From the NCBI RefSeq assembly GCF_015776785.2, contig NZ_LFMD02000002.1, forward strand, positions 1,291,345 through 1,355,344: a DNA stretch of 64,000 nucleotides, written 5' to 3'. Positions 27,874 to 37,356 of this stretch are shown here, piece by piece. The position numbers and the translations under genes were made by a program. Below the pieces are notes generated by a model. That model did not search any database, was not told the DNA's origin, and saw nothing but the letters and a program-made list of their open reading frames with translations. Source of the stretch: Kitasatospora sp. SUK 42 (lineage in GTDB: Bacteria > Actinomycetota > Actinomycetes > Streptomycetales > Streptomycetaceae). Within the stretch, counting starts at the first letter, position 1, and each line of letters begins with the position of its first letter.

Positions 27874-28190
27874 AGCAGTTCACCTCTCCCCCGTACGGGC
27901 GGGCACTCCGGGCGGTTCCCCGGGTGCGCCGCTCCGCTACACACCGTCAATTTCTGGGCCGTACCGCCCTGGTCGGCGCATCCGACCGCCCCGTGGGCGG
28001 TCTCCGCCTCCGTCATCGTAGCCACCGCCTCTGTCGGACCGGCAGGGTCCTTGGCGCGCCCGTTCACGATCGGTACGAACTTGACACGTACAAGGTCCAC
28101 CGCGGCCCTGGGTAGACTGCCCGGGTACGCCCCATCTGCCGCGCAATGTCGCACAGCAGCGACCCAAGGCCGCAGAACGGACGTGACCGC
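27874..28190. other. Divergent intergenic region
   Basis: 317 bp between the type VII-like operon and the FUSC gene. It contains TTGACA at 28081-28086 and TAGACT at 28113-28118, but their 26-bp spacing is too long for one promoter. No small gene or stable hairpin was recognised. Confidence 0.5.
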
Positions 28191-30137
28191 ATGCCTTCGC
28201 AGACGCCCGCCGCAGTGACTCCCTGGTGGGCCCGGGCCGTGCGGCCGGCGCGGCCGCCGCTGCCGGTGGCGTTGATGGTGCGGGCGGCGGTGGGGATGGC
28301 GGTGCCGCTGACGGCGGGGTTGCTGGCGCACCGGCTGGATCTGGGGGTGTTCGCGGGGCTCGGGGCGATGCACGCGACGATGAACGACCGCGTCGAGCCG
28401 GCCCGTCTGCGCTCCGCCCGGATCGCGACCGCCGTGTTCGCCTCCGCGCTCGGCATGCTGATCGGTACGGCGTTGCAGCAGGCGCACGCGGGTGCGGCCG
28501 TGCTGGGCGTCTCGCTGACGCTGACGGCCTTCGCGTCCGGCGCGCTGAGCGCGACGGGTCCGCGCGGGTCGGCGGCGGGGATGCTGCTGTTGGTGTCGGC
28601 CGCGCTGGGCAGCGGGATGCCGTTGCCGCACCCGTGGTGGGCTGCAGCGCCGATGATGCTGGCGGGTGCCGCGTTCGTGGTGCTGCTGGGCCTGCCCGGC
28701 GGGGCGCACAACCGGCCCGCCTCGGATCCTCGCAACCGGGCGCTGGCCGCCGTGTACGAGGCGCTGGGCCGGACCCTCGCCGATCTGGGCACGCCGCGGG
28801 GCGCCGCCTCCCGCCAGGTGCTGACCGCCCGCCTGAACCTGCTCCAGGACCTGCTCCCGGGCCACGGCGGGAGCAGGACCGCCCGCACCGCCCGGATCCG
28901 CCGGATGTACGAGGCCGCCTTGGCCGCCACCGAGGCGGCGACCGGTCTGCTGTGGGCCTGGCGGCCCGTCCCTCCGGAGGTGGCGGAGGTGTCGAACCTG
29001 CTGGCGGCGGCCGTGCGGCGGGGCGGCGGCGAGGTCGTGGTGCCCGACTGGCGGCCCGACACCCCGGCCCGGCAGGCGCTGGACGTGGCGCTGCGCGCCG
29101 CCGCGGGCACCGTCGCCGGCCGCCCGACCCCGCCGGGTACCGCCCCGGCGCCGCCGCCCGACCCGTGGCGGCTGCGGGTGCGGCTGCTGTCCCGGGGCTC
29201 GGTGCGGTACGGGCTGAGGGTCGCGCTGTGCATCGCGGCCGGCTCGGCGGTGACCGCCAACTACCCGCTCAGCAAGAGCTACTGGGTGCCGATGACGATC
29301 GCCTTCGTGCTGAAGCCGGACCTCGGCTCGGTGTTCCTGCGCGCGGTGAGCCGGGCGGTCGGTACGGTGCTGGGCGTGGTCGTCACGGCGGCGCTGCTGT
29401 CGCTCACCACGGAGGAGTGGGCGCTGACGGCGATGGCGGCCGTGTGCGTCGCCCTGCTCCCGTACGCCACCGCGGCGCACTACGGGCTGAACACCGTCGT
29501 GATGACCCCGATGGCGCTGATCCTGCTGCAGATGGGCGGCCAGAGCAGTGCGGCCGAGTTCTGGCCCCGGGTGCTGGACACCGTGCTCGCGAGCGCGATC
29601 GTGCTGCTCTTCGGCTACCTGCTGTGGCCCGAACGCCCTCGCCACCGGATCGAGCCCCGGCTGGTGGACGCGGCGACGGCGCTGCGCGCCTACCTCGACG
29701 CCGTCACGCTGACCGAGGGAACCGCCGCCCGGGGCGGCAACGCCCAGGTGTGGCTGCGCCGCACCGCCTACCGCTCCCTGGCGGACGCCCGCCGGGAGGT
29801 GCAGCAGGGGCTGACCGAGCCGCCGCCCACCGGCCGGCTGGCCGAGCAGTGGCTGCCGGCCACGGCCGCGCTGGAGCGGCTGGGCGGCGCGGTGGCGGCC
29901 TTCGCCGCGCAGATCCGCTACGGCGGCCGGGTGCCGGACCCGGCCGAGACCGGGCGGGTCCGGCGGGCGCTGGACGAACTGACCGCCGCCGCCCGGGAGC
30001 ACCGCCCGCCGACGCGGCCGGCGGCCCGGCCGACCGCGCCGCACGACCCGGCGCGCAGCGCGCTGGGCCGTGCGGCGGACGAGCTCGAAAGCCTGCTCAG
30101 GCCCGAGAGCGCACCTCGGCCGGAGCAGCAGCGGTAG
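28191..30137 (+). CDS. FUSC-family aromatic acid exporter-like membrane protein
   Basis: 648 aa from ATG 28191 (an in-frame ATG at 28146 is possible). Two sets of hydrophobic segments (~28-165 and ~345-490) flank a cytoplasmic helical region, with a C-terminal soluble domain (~500-640). GSVRYGLRVALCIAAGSAVTANYPLSKSYWVPMTIAFVLKPDLGSVFLRAVSRAVGTVLGVV is the FUSC (fusaric acid resistance/AaeB-like) signature. It probably exports aromatic acids or similar small molecules; the substrate is unknown. The stop is one base from the stop of the converging ABC-F gene, with no room for a terminator. Confidence 0.88.
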   Translation: MPSQTPAAVTPWWARAVRPARPPLPVALMVRAAVGMAVPLTAGLLAHRLDLGVFAGLGAMHATMNDRVEPARLRSARIATAVFASALGMLIGTALQQAHAGAAVLGVSLTLTAFASGALSATGPRGSAAGMLLLVSAALGSGMPLPHPWWAAAPMMLAGAAFVVLLGLPGGAHNRPASDPRNRALAAVYEALGRTLADLGTPRGAASRQVLTARLNLLQDLLPGHGGSRTARTARIRRMYEAALAATEAATGLLWAWRPVPPEVAEVSNLLAAAVRRGGGEVVVPDWRPDTPARQALDVALRAAAGTVAGRPTPPGTAPAPPPDPWRLRVRLLSRGSVRYGLRVALCIAAGSAVTANYPLSKSYWVPMTIAFVLKPDLGSVFLRAVSRAVGTVLGVVVTAALLSLTTEEWALTAMAAVCVALLPYATAAHYGLNTVVMTPMALILLQMGGQSSAAEFWPRVLDTVLASAIVLLFGYLLWPERPRHRIEPRLVDAATALRAYLDAVTLTEGTAARGGNAQVWLRRTAYRSLADARREVQQGLTEPPPTGRLAEQWLPATAALERLGGAVAAFAAQIRYGGRVPDPAETGRVRRALDELTAAAREHRPPTRPAARPTAPHDPARSALGRAADELESLLRPESAPRPEQQR

Positions 30138-30138
30138 G

Positions 30139-31953
30139 TCAGACCTGCTCGGCCAGCTCCAGCCAGCTCATCTCCAGCTCCTCCTTCTCCTCCCGGACCG
30201 CGCGCAGCTGCGCGTCCAGCTCCGCGACCTTGGAGAAGTCGGCGGCGTGCTCGGCGAGTTGGGCGTGCAGCTTGGACTCCTTCTCGTCCAGCTTGGCAAT
30301 CTGCCGCTCCAGCTTCTGCATCTCCTTCTTCGCCGCCCGCAGGTCCCCGCCGGACAGTCCGGCGGCGGCGGTCTCGACGGCCGGGGCGGCGACGGGAGCG
30401 GACGGAGCCGCGGCGGCCGCCATCCGCGCCCGGCGCTCCAGGTACTCGTCGATCCCGCCGGGCAGCATCCGCATCCGCTTGTCGCCGAGCAGCGCGTGGA
30501 CGACGTCGGTGGTGCGCTCGATGAAGAAGCGGTCGTGGCTGATGACGATCATCGAGCCGGGCCAGCCGTCGAGCAGGTCCTCCAGCTGGTTGAGCGTCTC
30601 GATGTCCAGGTCGTTGGTGGGCTCGTCCAGGAACAGCACGTTGGGCTCGTCCATCAGCAGCCGCAGCAGCTGGAGCCGCCGCCGCTCGCCGCCGGAGAGG
30701 TCGCCGACCGGCGTCCACTGCTTGTCCTTGCCGAAGCCGAACTGCTCGCACAGCTGGCCCGCGCTCATCTCCCGGCCCTTGCCGAGGTCGACCCGCGAGC
30801 GGACCTGCTCGACGGCCTGCAGCACCCGGGTCTCCGGGTTCAGCTCGGCGACCTCCTGCGACAGGTAGGCCAGCCGCACGGTCTTGCCGACCTTGACCAC
30901 GCCGGAGGCGGGCTGCACGTCGCCCTCGGAGGCGTACGCGTCGCGCAGGGCGCGCAGCAGCGAGGTCTTGCCGGCGCCGTTGACGCCGAGCAGGCCGATC
31001 CGGTCGCCGGGGCCGAGCTGCCAGGTGAGGTTCTCCAGCAGCAGCTTGGGGCCGGCCTTCACGGTGACGTTCTCCAGGTCGAAGACCGTCTTCCCGAGCC
31101 GCGCGTTGGCGAACTTCATCAGCTCGCTCTTGTCCCGCGGCTCCGGCACGTCGGCGATCAGGGCGTTGGCCGCCTCGATCCGGTAGCGCGGCTTGGAGGT
31201 GCGGGCGGGGGCGCCGCGGCGCAGCCAGGCGAGCTCCTTGCGGGCCATGTTCTGGCGCTTCTGCTCCTCGACGGCCTCGATCCGGGAGCGCTCGGCGCGG
31301 GCGAAGACGTAGTCGGAGTAGCCGCCCTCGTACTCGTGCACGTCGCCGTGCTGGACGTCCCACATCCGGGTGCAGACCTGGTCGAGGAACCAGCGGTCGT
31401 GGGTGACGCAGACGAGGGCGGAGCGGCGCTTCTGCAGGTGCTGGGCGAGCCAGTTGATGCCCTCGACGTCGAGGTGGTTGGTGGGCTCGTCCAGGACGAT
31501 CAGGTCGGGCGAGCCGAGCAGCAGCTTGGCGAGGGCGATCCGGCGGCGCTCGCCGCCGGAGAGCGGGCCGATGACGGTGTCCAGGCCGTCGGCGAAGCCG
31601 GGCAGGTCGAGGCCGCCGAAGAGGCCCTCGATGATGTCGCGGATGCGGGCGTCGCCGAGCCACTCGTGGTCGGCGCGGTCGGCGATGACCTCGTGCCGGA
31701 TGGTGGCCTTCGGGTCGAGCGAGTCGTGCTGGGTGAGGACGTCGAGCTGGAGGCCGCCGTTCCAGGTGATCCGGCCGCCGTCGGGCTCCTCCAGCTTGGC
31801 GAGGATCCGGATCAGGGTGGTCTTGCCGTCGCCGTTGCGGCCGACGACGCCGATCCGGTCGCCCTCGCTCACGCCCAGGCTCACCGCGTCCAGCAGGGCG
31901 CGGGTGCCGTAGACCTTCGTGACGGACTCGATGGTGGCGAGGTTGACGGCCAC
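30139..31953 (-). CDS. ABC-F family ATPase (Uup/EttA-like)
   Basis: 604 aa, ATG. Two ATP-binding cassettes without membrane domains: Walker A GRNGDGKTT (~39-47; Asp is unusual within the loop) and GVNGAGKTS, signatures LSGGERRR twice, Walker B LIVLDEPTNHLD and VLFLDEPTNDLD. The inter-domain linker (~245-305) and a C-terminal coiled coil (~530-600, Lys/Glu-rich) are both present; the coiled coil is typical of Uup. ABC-F proteins act on ribosomes (translation factors, ribosome protection). Uup-type proteins also bind branched DNA. Co-directional with ispE upstream but separated by a repeat-bearing gap. Confidence 0.94.
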   Translation of the reverse strand: MAVNLATIESVTKVYGTRALLDAVSLGVSEGDRIGVVGRNGDGKTTLIRILAKLEEPDGGRITWNGGLQLDVLTQHDSLDPKATIRHEVIADRADHEWLGDARIRDIIEGLFGGLDLPGFADGLDTVIGPLSGGERRRIALAKLLLGSPDLIVLDEPTNHLDVEGINWLAQHLQKRRSALVCVTHDRWFLDQVCTRMWDVQHGDVHEYEGGYSDYVFARAERSRIEAVEEQKRQNMARKELAWLRRGAPARTSKPRYRIEAANALIADVPEPRDKSELMKFANARLGKTVFDLENVTVKAGPKLLLENLTWQLGPGDRIGLLGVNGAGKTSLLRALRDAYASEGDVQPASGVVKVGKTVRLAYLSQEVAELNPETRVLQAVEQVRSRVDLGKGREMSAGQLCEQFGFGKDKQWTPVGDLSGGERRRLQLLRLLMDEPNVLFLDEPTNDLDIETLNQLEDLLDGWPGSMIVISHDRFFIERTTDVVHALLGDKRMRMLPGGIDEYLERRARMAAAAAPSAPVAAPAVETAAAGLSGGDLRAAKKEMQKLERQIAKLDEKESKLHAQLAEHAADFSKVAELDAQLRAVREEKEELEMSWLELAEQV

Positions 31954-32050
31954 GTGTGCTGCGCTCCTGGGTTCGGCGGTCGCGGGGCGGGCCCAGCCCG
32001 CCCCTCTCTCGGGGACACCCCGATCTCCCCAGCCTAATGGCCCCGCCGGA

Positions 32051-32159
32051 GCACCCTTACCCGGTCAGGCCGCACCCCTGCCCGGTCAGGCCGCGCCCTA
32101 CCTGGTCAGCGCCCTTACCCGGTCAGTGCCCCTACCCGGTCAGTGCCCCTACCCGGTCA
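32051..32159. repeat. 17-21 bp tandem repeat at the ispE stop codon
   Basis: On the minus strand, six units begin with TGA at 32159, 32142, 32125, 32108, 32088 and 32067 (periods 17, 17, 17, 20, 21). The unit is TGACCGGGTAGGGGCAC; the longer units gain a GCGGCC like the sequence just before the ispE stop. The first TGA is the ispE stop codon. The array fills the gap towards the ABC-F gene. Confidence 0.9.
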
Positions 32160-33077
32160 GGCCGCGACCGCCGCCGCCCCCGGCACCGGTCCGTACGTGA
32201 CGTGCGCGGCCCGGCAGGTGCCGGAGGCCCGCAGCGCCTCGGCGACGGCGGCGGCCGCGTCGGCGTCCTTGGCCAGGAAGGCGCAGGTCGGTCCGGAGCC
32301 GGAGACGAGGGCGCCGAGCGCGCCCGCCTCGGTGCCGGCCCGCAGGGTGGCGGCCAGCGAGGGCCGCAGCGAGAGCGCGGCGGGCTGGAGGTCGTTGGCG
32401 AGCGCGGCGGCCAGGGCGACGGCGTCGCCCTCGGCGAGCGCGGCGAGCAGGGCCGGGTCGGCGTCGGGGGCGGGGACGACGGCGTCGCCGGAGCCGGTGC
32501 CGTTCTCCTCGCGCAGCCGGTCGCACTCGCGGTAGACGGCGGGGGTGGACAGGCCGCCCTCGGCGACCGCGAAGACCCAGTGGAAGGTGCCGGAGACGGC
32601 GAGCGGCTCCAGGATCTCGCCGCGGCCGCGGCCCAGGGCGACGCCGCCGAGCAGGGCGAACGGCACGTCCGAGCCCAGTTCGGCGGCCAGTTCCAGCAGG
32701 GTCTCGAACGGGGTGCCGAGCTTCCACAGCGCGTCGCAGGCGACCAGCGCCGCGGCGCCGTCCGCGCTCCCGCCGGCCATGCCTCCGGCCACCGGGATGG
32801 CCTTGGCGATGTGCAGGTGCACGCCGGGGTCGGCGATGCCGTGGTGGGCGGCGAGCAGCCGGGCGGCGCGGGCGGCGAGGTTGCCGTCGTCCAGGGGGAC
32901 GGCCTCGGCGTCCGGCCCGGTGCAGGTCAGCGTGACGCCCTGGCCCTCGGTGGCGGTGACCTCGTCGCCGAGGGCGACCGCGAAGAAGACGTTGGCCAGG
33001 TCGTGGAAGCCGTCGGAGCGCAGCCCGCCCACCCCGAGCTGGACGTTGACCTTGGCCGGAACACGTACGGTGATCAC
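32157..33077 (-). CDS. ispE: 4-diphosphocytidyl-2-C-methyl-D-erythritol kinase
   Basis: 306 aa from GTG 33077, which overlaps the rsmA stop as GTGA. GHMP kinase of the non-mevalonate isoprenoid pathway: it phosphorylates CDP-ME at the 2-hydroxyl. Motifs: [24 protein letters not shown] (motif 1), the ATP loop [17 protein letters not shown] (~93-109) and [13 protein letters not shown] near the C-terminus. Translationally coupled to rsmA. Its C-terminus is Ala-rich and its stop codon begins the tandem repeat. Confidence 0.96.
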   Translation of the reverse strand: MITVRVPAKVNVQLGVGGLRSDGFHDLANVFFAVALGDEVTATEGQGVTLTCTGPDAEAVPLDDGNLAARAARLLAAHHGIADPGVHLHIAKAIPVAGGMAGGSADGAAALVACDALWKLGTPFETLLELAAELGSDVPFALLGGVALGRGRGEILEPLAVSGTFHWVFAVAEGGLSTPAVYRECDRLREENGTGSGDAVVPAPDADPALLAALAEGDAVALAAALANDLQPAALSLRPSLAATLRAGTEAGALGALVSGSGPTCAFLAKDADAAAAVAEALRASGTCRAAHVTYGPVPGAAAVAA

Positions 33078-33952
33078 ACGGCATCCTTGGGCTTGTGCTC
33101 GGCGATGGCGGCGAACTGTTCCACCGTCAGCATCTCGCCGCGCAGCTTGTGGTCGATCCCGGCGCCCGCGAGCGCCTGCTCGGCGGCGGCGGCCGAGCCG
33201 GCCCAGCCGGCCAGCGCGGCGCGCAGGGTCTTGCGCCGCTGGGCGAACGCGGCGTCGACCACCGCGAACACCTCCTCGCGGCTGGCCGTGGTCTTCGGCG
33301 GCTCGCGGCGGATCAGCGAGACCAGTCCGGAGTCCACGTTGGGGGCGGGCCAGAACACGTTCCGTCCGATCGCCCCGGCGCGCTTCACGTCGGCGTACCA
33401 GTTGGCCTTGACCGAGGGGACGCCGTACACCTTGTTGCCGGGCTTGGCGGCGAGCCGGTCGGCGACCTCGCTCTGCACCATCACCAGGGTCCGCTCGATG
33501 GTGGGGAAGGTCGCCAGCATGTGCAGCAGGACGGGCACGGCCACGTTGTACGGCAGGTTGGCGACCAGCGCGGTCGGCGCCGGCCCGGGCAGTTCGGTGA
33601 CCTCCATGGCGTCGCTGAACACCAGGTCGAAGGAGTCCGCCTTGCCGGGCATCCGGGCGGCGACGGTGTCCGGCAGGTGCTGGGCGAGCACCGGGTCGAT
33701 CTCGACCGCGGTGACGTGCCGCGCCGCCTCCAGCAGCGCCAGCGTGAGCGAGCCGAGGCCCGGCCCGACCTCGACCACCGCGTCCTGCTCGGTCACCTCG
33801 GCGGCCCGGACGATCCGCCGCACGGTGTTGCCGTCGATGACGAAGTTCTGCCCGCGCTGCTTGGTCGGCTTCACGCCGAACGCGGCCGCCAGCGCCCGGA
33901 TGTCGGCGGCGCCCAGCAGGTGGCTGTCAGGGGTGGGGTCGGTGGTGCTCAC
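33074..33952 (-). CDS. rsmA: 16S rRNA (adenine1518/1519-N6)-dimethyltransferase
   Basis: 292 aa (KsgA). Rossmann SAM fold with [29 protein letters not shown] (motif I, ~60-71), VTAVEIDP, and the catalytic N-L-P-Y in [13 protein letters not shown] (~130). It dimethylates two adjacent adenines in helix 45 during late 30S maturation; loss gives kasugamycin resistance. It overlaps ispE by 4 bp. The start is GTG/ATG at 33952 ([14 protein letters not shown]). Confidence 0.97.
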   Translation of the reverse strand: MSTTDPTPDSHLLGAADIRALAAAFGVKPTKQRGQNFVIDGNTVRRIVRAAEVTEQDAVVEVGPGLGSLTLALLEAARHVTAVEIDPVLAQHLPDTVAARMPGKADSFDLVFSDAMEVTELPGPAPTALVANLPYNVAVPVLLHMLATFPTIERTLVMVQSEVADRLAAKPGNKVYGVPSVKANWYADVKRAGAIGRNVFWPAPNVDSGLVSLIRREPPKTTASREEVFAVVDAAFAQRRKTLRAALAGWAGSAAAAEQALAGAGIDHKLRGEMLTVEQFAAIAEHKPKDAV

Positions 33953-34043
33953 GCGCCAAGGATACGGGCGCGGAAGGGGCTCAGAGTTCGACGACCTCGG
34001 CGAGGTCGATCTCCACGGCGTACGGCGGATCGGTATCCGAAGC

Positions 34044-34919
34044 TCAGTACCCGAAGGCCCGCGCCGTGTTCTCGGCGATGGCGGCCGACAGCTCGTCCTC
34101 GTGCAGCCCCAGGGTGGCGGCCATCGAGCGGACCGTGACCGGGACGAGGTACGGGGCGTTCGGGCGGCCCCGGTAGGGGTGCGGGGTGAGGAAGGGCGCG
34201 TCGGTCTCGACCAGGATCCGGTCCAGCGGGGTGGCGAGGAGGGCGTCGCGCAGCGGCTGGTTGGCCTTGAAGGTGACCGGTCCGGCGAAGGACAGGTACC
34301 AGCCGTGCTCGGCGCAGGTCTTGGCCATCTCGGCGTCGCCGGAGTAGCAGTGGAAGACCGTCCGCTCGGGGGCGCCCTCCGCCAGCAGGACGGAGATGAC
34401 GTCCTCGTGGGCGTCGCGGTCGTGGATGACCAGCGCCTTGCCGTGCCGCTTGGCCATCTCGATGTGGCGGCGGAACGACTCCTTCTGGATCTCCACGCCC
34501 TCCGGGCCGGTGCGGAAGTAGTCCAGGCCGGTCTCGCCGACGGCGAGGACCTGCGGAAGGGCGGCGAGCCGGTCGATCTCGGCGAGCGCCTCCTCCAGCG
34601 CGTCCGCGCCGCCGGCCTTCCGCTGCTGGCCGGACCAGCCGTCCGCGTCGCCGAGGAAGATCCGCGGTGCCTCGTTGGGGTGCAGGGCGACGGCCGCGTG
34701 CACCTGCTCGTACTGGGCCGCCAGTTCGGCGGCCCAGCGCGAGCCGGGCACGTCGCAGCCCACCTGGACCACCGTGGCGACCCCGACCGAGGCGGCCCGG
34801 GCCAGTCCCTCGGCCGGGGTGCCGGCCTGCATGTCGAGGTGGGTGTGCGAGTCGGCCACCGCCACGGCCAGGGGTTCCGGCAGCGGCGGCGGGGTCGACC
34901 GGTCGTCGTCCTTGGGCAT
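34044..34919 (-). CDS. tatD: TatD-family metal-dependent hydrolase
   Basis: 291 aa from ATG 34919, which overlaps the metG stop as TGATG. TIM-barrel metallohydrolase: SHTHLDMQ (HxH), [42 protein letters not shown] and [10 protein letters not shown], with all metal ligands present. The family has 3'-5' exonuclease/DNA-repair activity. It stands between metG and rsmA, as in many Gram-positive genomes. Beyond its TGA the same frame stays open for 20 codons (see findings). Confidence 0.95.
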   Translation of the reverse strand: MPKDDDRSTPPPLPEPLAVAVADSHTHLDMQAGTPAEGLARAASVGVATVVQVGCDVPGSRWAAELAAQYEQVHAAVALHPNEAPRIFLGDADGWSGQQRKAGGADALEEALAEIDRLAALPQVLAVGETGLDYFRTGPEGVEIQKESFRRHIEMAKRHGKALVIHDRDAHEDVISVLLAEGAPERTVFHCYSGDAEMAKTCAEHGWYLSFAGPVTFKANQPLRDALLATPLDRILVETDAPFLTPHPYRGRPNAPYLVPVTVRSMAATLGLHEDELSAAIAENTARAFGY

Positions 34920-36538
34920 CAGGAGGCCGACTTCTCTTCGAGGCGCGGGAACAGGATGTCGCCCTTGGTGACGGTGGCACCGGCGGGCAGCCGGCCCCAG
35001 TCGGCGACGGTGGCGACGGTCTGCGCGGAGAGCGCGCCGAGGCCCTCGGCGGCGCCGAGCGAGGCCCACAGCTTCTCGCTGGTGGACGGCATCAGCGGGT
35101 TGAGCAGGACGGCGGTGCCGCGCAGCGCCTCGGCGGCGGTGTAGAGGATGGTGGCCAGGCGGGCCCGGCCCTCCTCGGAGTCGTCCTTGGCGACCTTCCA
35201 CGGCTCCTGCTCGGTGAGGTAGCCGTTGACCTGCTTGACGAACTCGAAGATCGCCGCGATGCCGCCGGCGAAGTCCAGCTCCTCGCCGATCTTCAGGTCA
35301 GCCACCTCGGCGGCCGTGCGGAGCCCGTCGGCGACGGCCTGCTCAGCCTCGCCCGCGGCGGTCGCGGCCGGCAGCACACCCTCGAAGTACTTGCCGACCA
35401 TCGCGGCGACCCGGGAGGCCAGGTTGCCGAAGTCGTTGGCGAGCTCGGAGGTGTAGCGGGCGGTGAAGTCCTCCCAGGAGAAGGAGCCGTCCGTGCCGAA
35501 CGGGATCGCCCGCAGGAAGTAGTAGCGGTACGCGTCCACGCCGAAGTGCGAGGTCAGGTCGGTGGGCGCGATGCCGGTCAGGTTGGACTTGGACATCTTC
35601 TCGCCGCCGACCATCAGCCAGCCGTTGGCGACGACCCGCTTGGGCAGCGGCAGGCCCGCGGCCATCAGCATGGCCGGCCAGATGACCGCGTGGAAGCGCA
35701 GGATGTCCTTGCCGACCAGGTGGACGGAGGCCGGCCACAGCTCGGCGAAGCGCTCCGGGTCGCTGCCGTAGCCGGCGGCGGTGATGTAGTTCTGCAGCGC
35801 GTCCACCCAGACGTAGAGGACGTGCTTCTCGTCCCAGGGCAGCGGCACGCCCCAGTTGAAGGTGGAGCGGGAGATCGAGAGGTCCTTCAGGTCCTGCTCG
35901 ACGAAGCGCAGCACCTCGTTCCGGGCCGAGGCCGGCTGGATGAAGTCGGGGTTCTCCGCGTAGAACTCCAGCAGCTTCGGGCCGTAGGCGGAGAGGCGGA
36001 AGAAGTAGTTCTCCTCCTCCAGCCATTCGACCGGCCGCTTGTGCACGGAGCAGAGCTTCTCGTCCTCGGTGGCGCCGTCGAGCAGCTCGGCGGGGAGCTT
36101 GAACTCCTCGCAGCCGACGCAGTACGGGCCGGAGTAGCCGCCCTTGTAGATCTCACCCTTGTCGTACAGGTCCTGGACGAACTCCTGCACCCGGTCGGTG
36201 TGGCGCTGCTGGGTGGTGCGGATGAAGTCGTCGTTGGCGATCTCCAGGTGCTCCCAGAGCGGCTTCCAGGCCTCCTCGACCAGCTTGTCGCACCACTCCT
36301 GCGGGCTGACGCCGTTGGCCTCGGCGGTCCGCATGATCTTCTGACCGTGCTCGTCGGTGCCGGTCAGGTACCACACCTTCTCGCCGCGCTGGCGGTGCCA
36401 GCGGGTGAGGACGTCGCCCGCCACGGTGGTGTACGCGTGGCCCAGGTGCGGGCGATCGTTGACGTAGTAGATCGGAGTGGAAACGTAGTACGCCGGGGCG
36501 TTCGCCCCGGTGGTGCTGTGGTCTGCAGTGGCCGCCAT
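34919..36538 (-). CDS. metG: Methionine--tRNA ligase
   Basis: 539 aa from ATG 36538. No Shine-Dalgarno is seen; TAAGCT eight bases upstream could be a -10 of a leaderless transcript. Class I synthetase: HIGH-like PHLGHAY, knuckle cysteines CVGCEEF and CSVH, KMSKS loop GGEKMSKSN and the C-terminal anticodon-binding helices. No C-terminal tRNA-binding (OB) extension, as in other actinobacterial MetRS. First gene of the leftward block metG-tatD-(gap)-rsmA-ispE. Confidence 0.97.
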   Translation of the reverse strand: MAATADHSTTGANAPAYYVSTPIYYVNDRPHLGHAYTTVAGDVLTRWHRQRGEKVWYLTGTDEHGQKIMRTAEANGVSPQEWCDKLVEEAWKPLWEHLEIANDDFIRTTQQRHTDRVQEFVQDLYDKGEIYKGGYSGPYCVGCEEFKLPAELLDGATEDEKLCSVHKRPVEWLEEENYFFRLSAYGPKLLEFYAENPDFIQPASARNEVLRFVEQDLKDLSISRSTFNWGVPLPWDEKHVLYVWVDALQNYITAAGYGSDPERFAELWPASVHLVGKDILRFHAVIWPAMLMAAGLPLPKRVVANGWLMVGGEKMSKSNLTGIAPTDLTSHFGVDAYRYYFLRAIPFGTDGSFSWEDFTARYTSELANDFGNLASRVAAMVGKYFEGVLPAATAAGEAEQAVADGLRTAAEVADLKIGEELDFAGGIAAIFEFVKQVNGYLTEQEPWKVAKDDSEEGRARLATILYTAAEALRGTAVLLNPLMPSTSEKLWASLGAAEGLGALSAQTVATVADWGRLPAGATVTKGDILFPRLEEKSAS

Positions 36539-36695
36539 GGTCGGAAAGCTTAGTCGGGCTCGAACGCACCCCTCGACCGCATTGACCGGCGTCCGCGGTG
36601 CGGGCCGCGTCGACCGGGCGTCCGCGGTGCGGGCCGCCCGCCGCACTGCTCGCGGCGGGCGGCCCGGTCCCCCCTCCCCCATGCGGCCCGGTGCC

Positions 36696-37121
36696 CTAAC
36701 CCAGCAGCCGCGACCAGAACCGGGCCCAGCGTCCGCGCGGCCTGGCGGGCCCGGGCACCGGGGGCGCCACGGCCGGCTCGGCGTGCGCCGGGTAGCCGGG
36801 AGCGTGCTGCCAGGGCTGGTCGGCGGAGGCCACCCGGCCCTCCCGCATGATCCGGACGGTGTGACCGCCACACCCCGGGCAGGTCGGCTTGAGCAGCGGG
36901 GACGGCACCCGGACACCGTTGGCGTGGTACTCGAACACGACGTGGCCGTCCTTGGCCGTGTGGTGCTCGATGTCGTACGCCTGCTCCCAGCCGTACCCGC
37001 AGCGCAGGCAGGCGAAGGAGTAGGCCTCCCGTACGACCTCGACGGGAGTGTGCGGCCGCGCGGCCAGGCCGGGGACGCTCAGCGCGTTGCCACTGCGGGG
37101 GCTACCGATCGTGTCGCTCAT
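36696..37121 (-). CDS. Zinc-ribbon-like conserved hypothetical protein
   Basis: 141 aa, ATG. Two CxxC pairs form a probable zinc ribbon: FACLRCGYGW (~38) and PTCPGCGGHTV (~80). The segment between contains several His/Asp residues (YDIEHHTAKDGHVVFEYHANGVRVPSP). The last ~35 residues are Pro/Ala/Arg-rich and basic. Leftward, between rsmI and metG. No enzymatic motif is recognised; it may bind nucleic acid or protein. Confidence 0.7.
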   Translation of the reverse strand: MSDTIGSPRSGNALSVPGLAARPHTPVEVVREAYSFACLRCGYGWEQAYDIEHHTAKDGHVVFEYHANGVRVPSPLLKPTCPGCGGHTVRIMREGRVASADQPWQHAPGYPAHAEPAVAPPVPGPARPRGRWARFWSRLLG

Positions 37122-37330
37122 AGCCGTCTCCCAGTGCCCGTCGGGCGCTCGCCCGGCTGGGTCTTTCCATCCCAGGAAATGCCCTGACCGCCCCGGCCGA
37201 TGCCCTGCTTGTGAAGACTTGGATGCGGGTTGGGAAGTCCTATACGAAGGGCCTCCCGGGAAGCGGGAACCGCGACCGAACCTTCAGCTCAGCGGGTGTT
37301 TACCGGGGCCTTCTCTCCACGGTACGACTC

Positions 37331-37354
37331 CCCGGGGGCCCTGCAACCCCCGGG
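37331..37354 (-). terminator. Terminator after rsmI
   Basis: CCCGGGGG (37331-37338) and CCCCCGGG (37347-37354) form a perfect 8-bp stem with an 8-nt loop immediately after the rsmI stop. Confidence 0.8.
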
Positions 37355-37356
37355 AT

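Noticed and set aside
28081..28118. TTGACA and TAGACT as a promoter for the FUSC gene
   Set aside because: The 26-bp spacing is too long for a sigma-70-type promoter, and no better pairing is present.
32051..32159. CRISPR array
   Set aside because: Units are contiguous 17-21 bp tandem copies without unique spacers; no cas genes are present.
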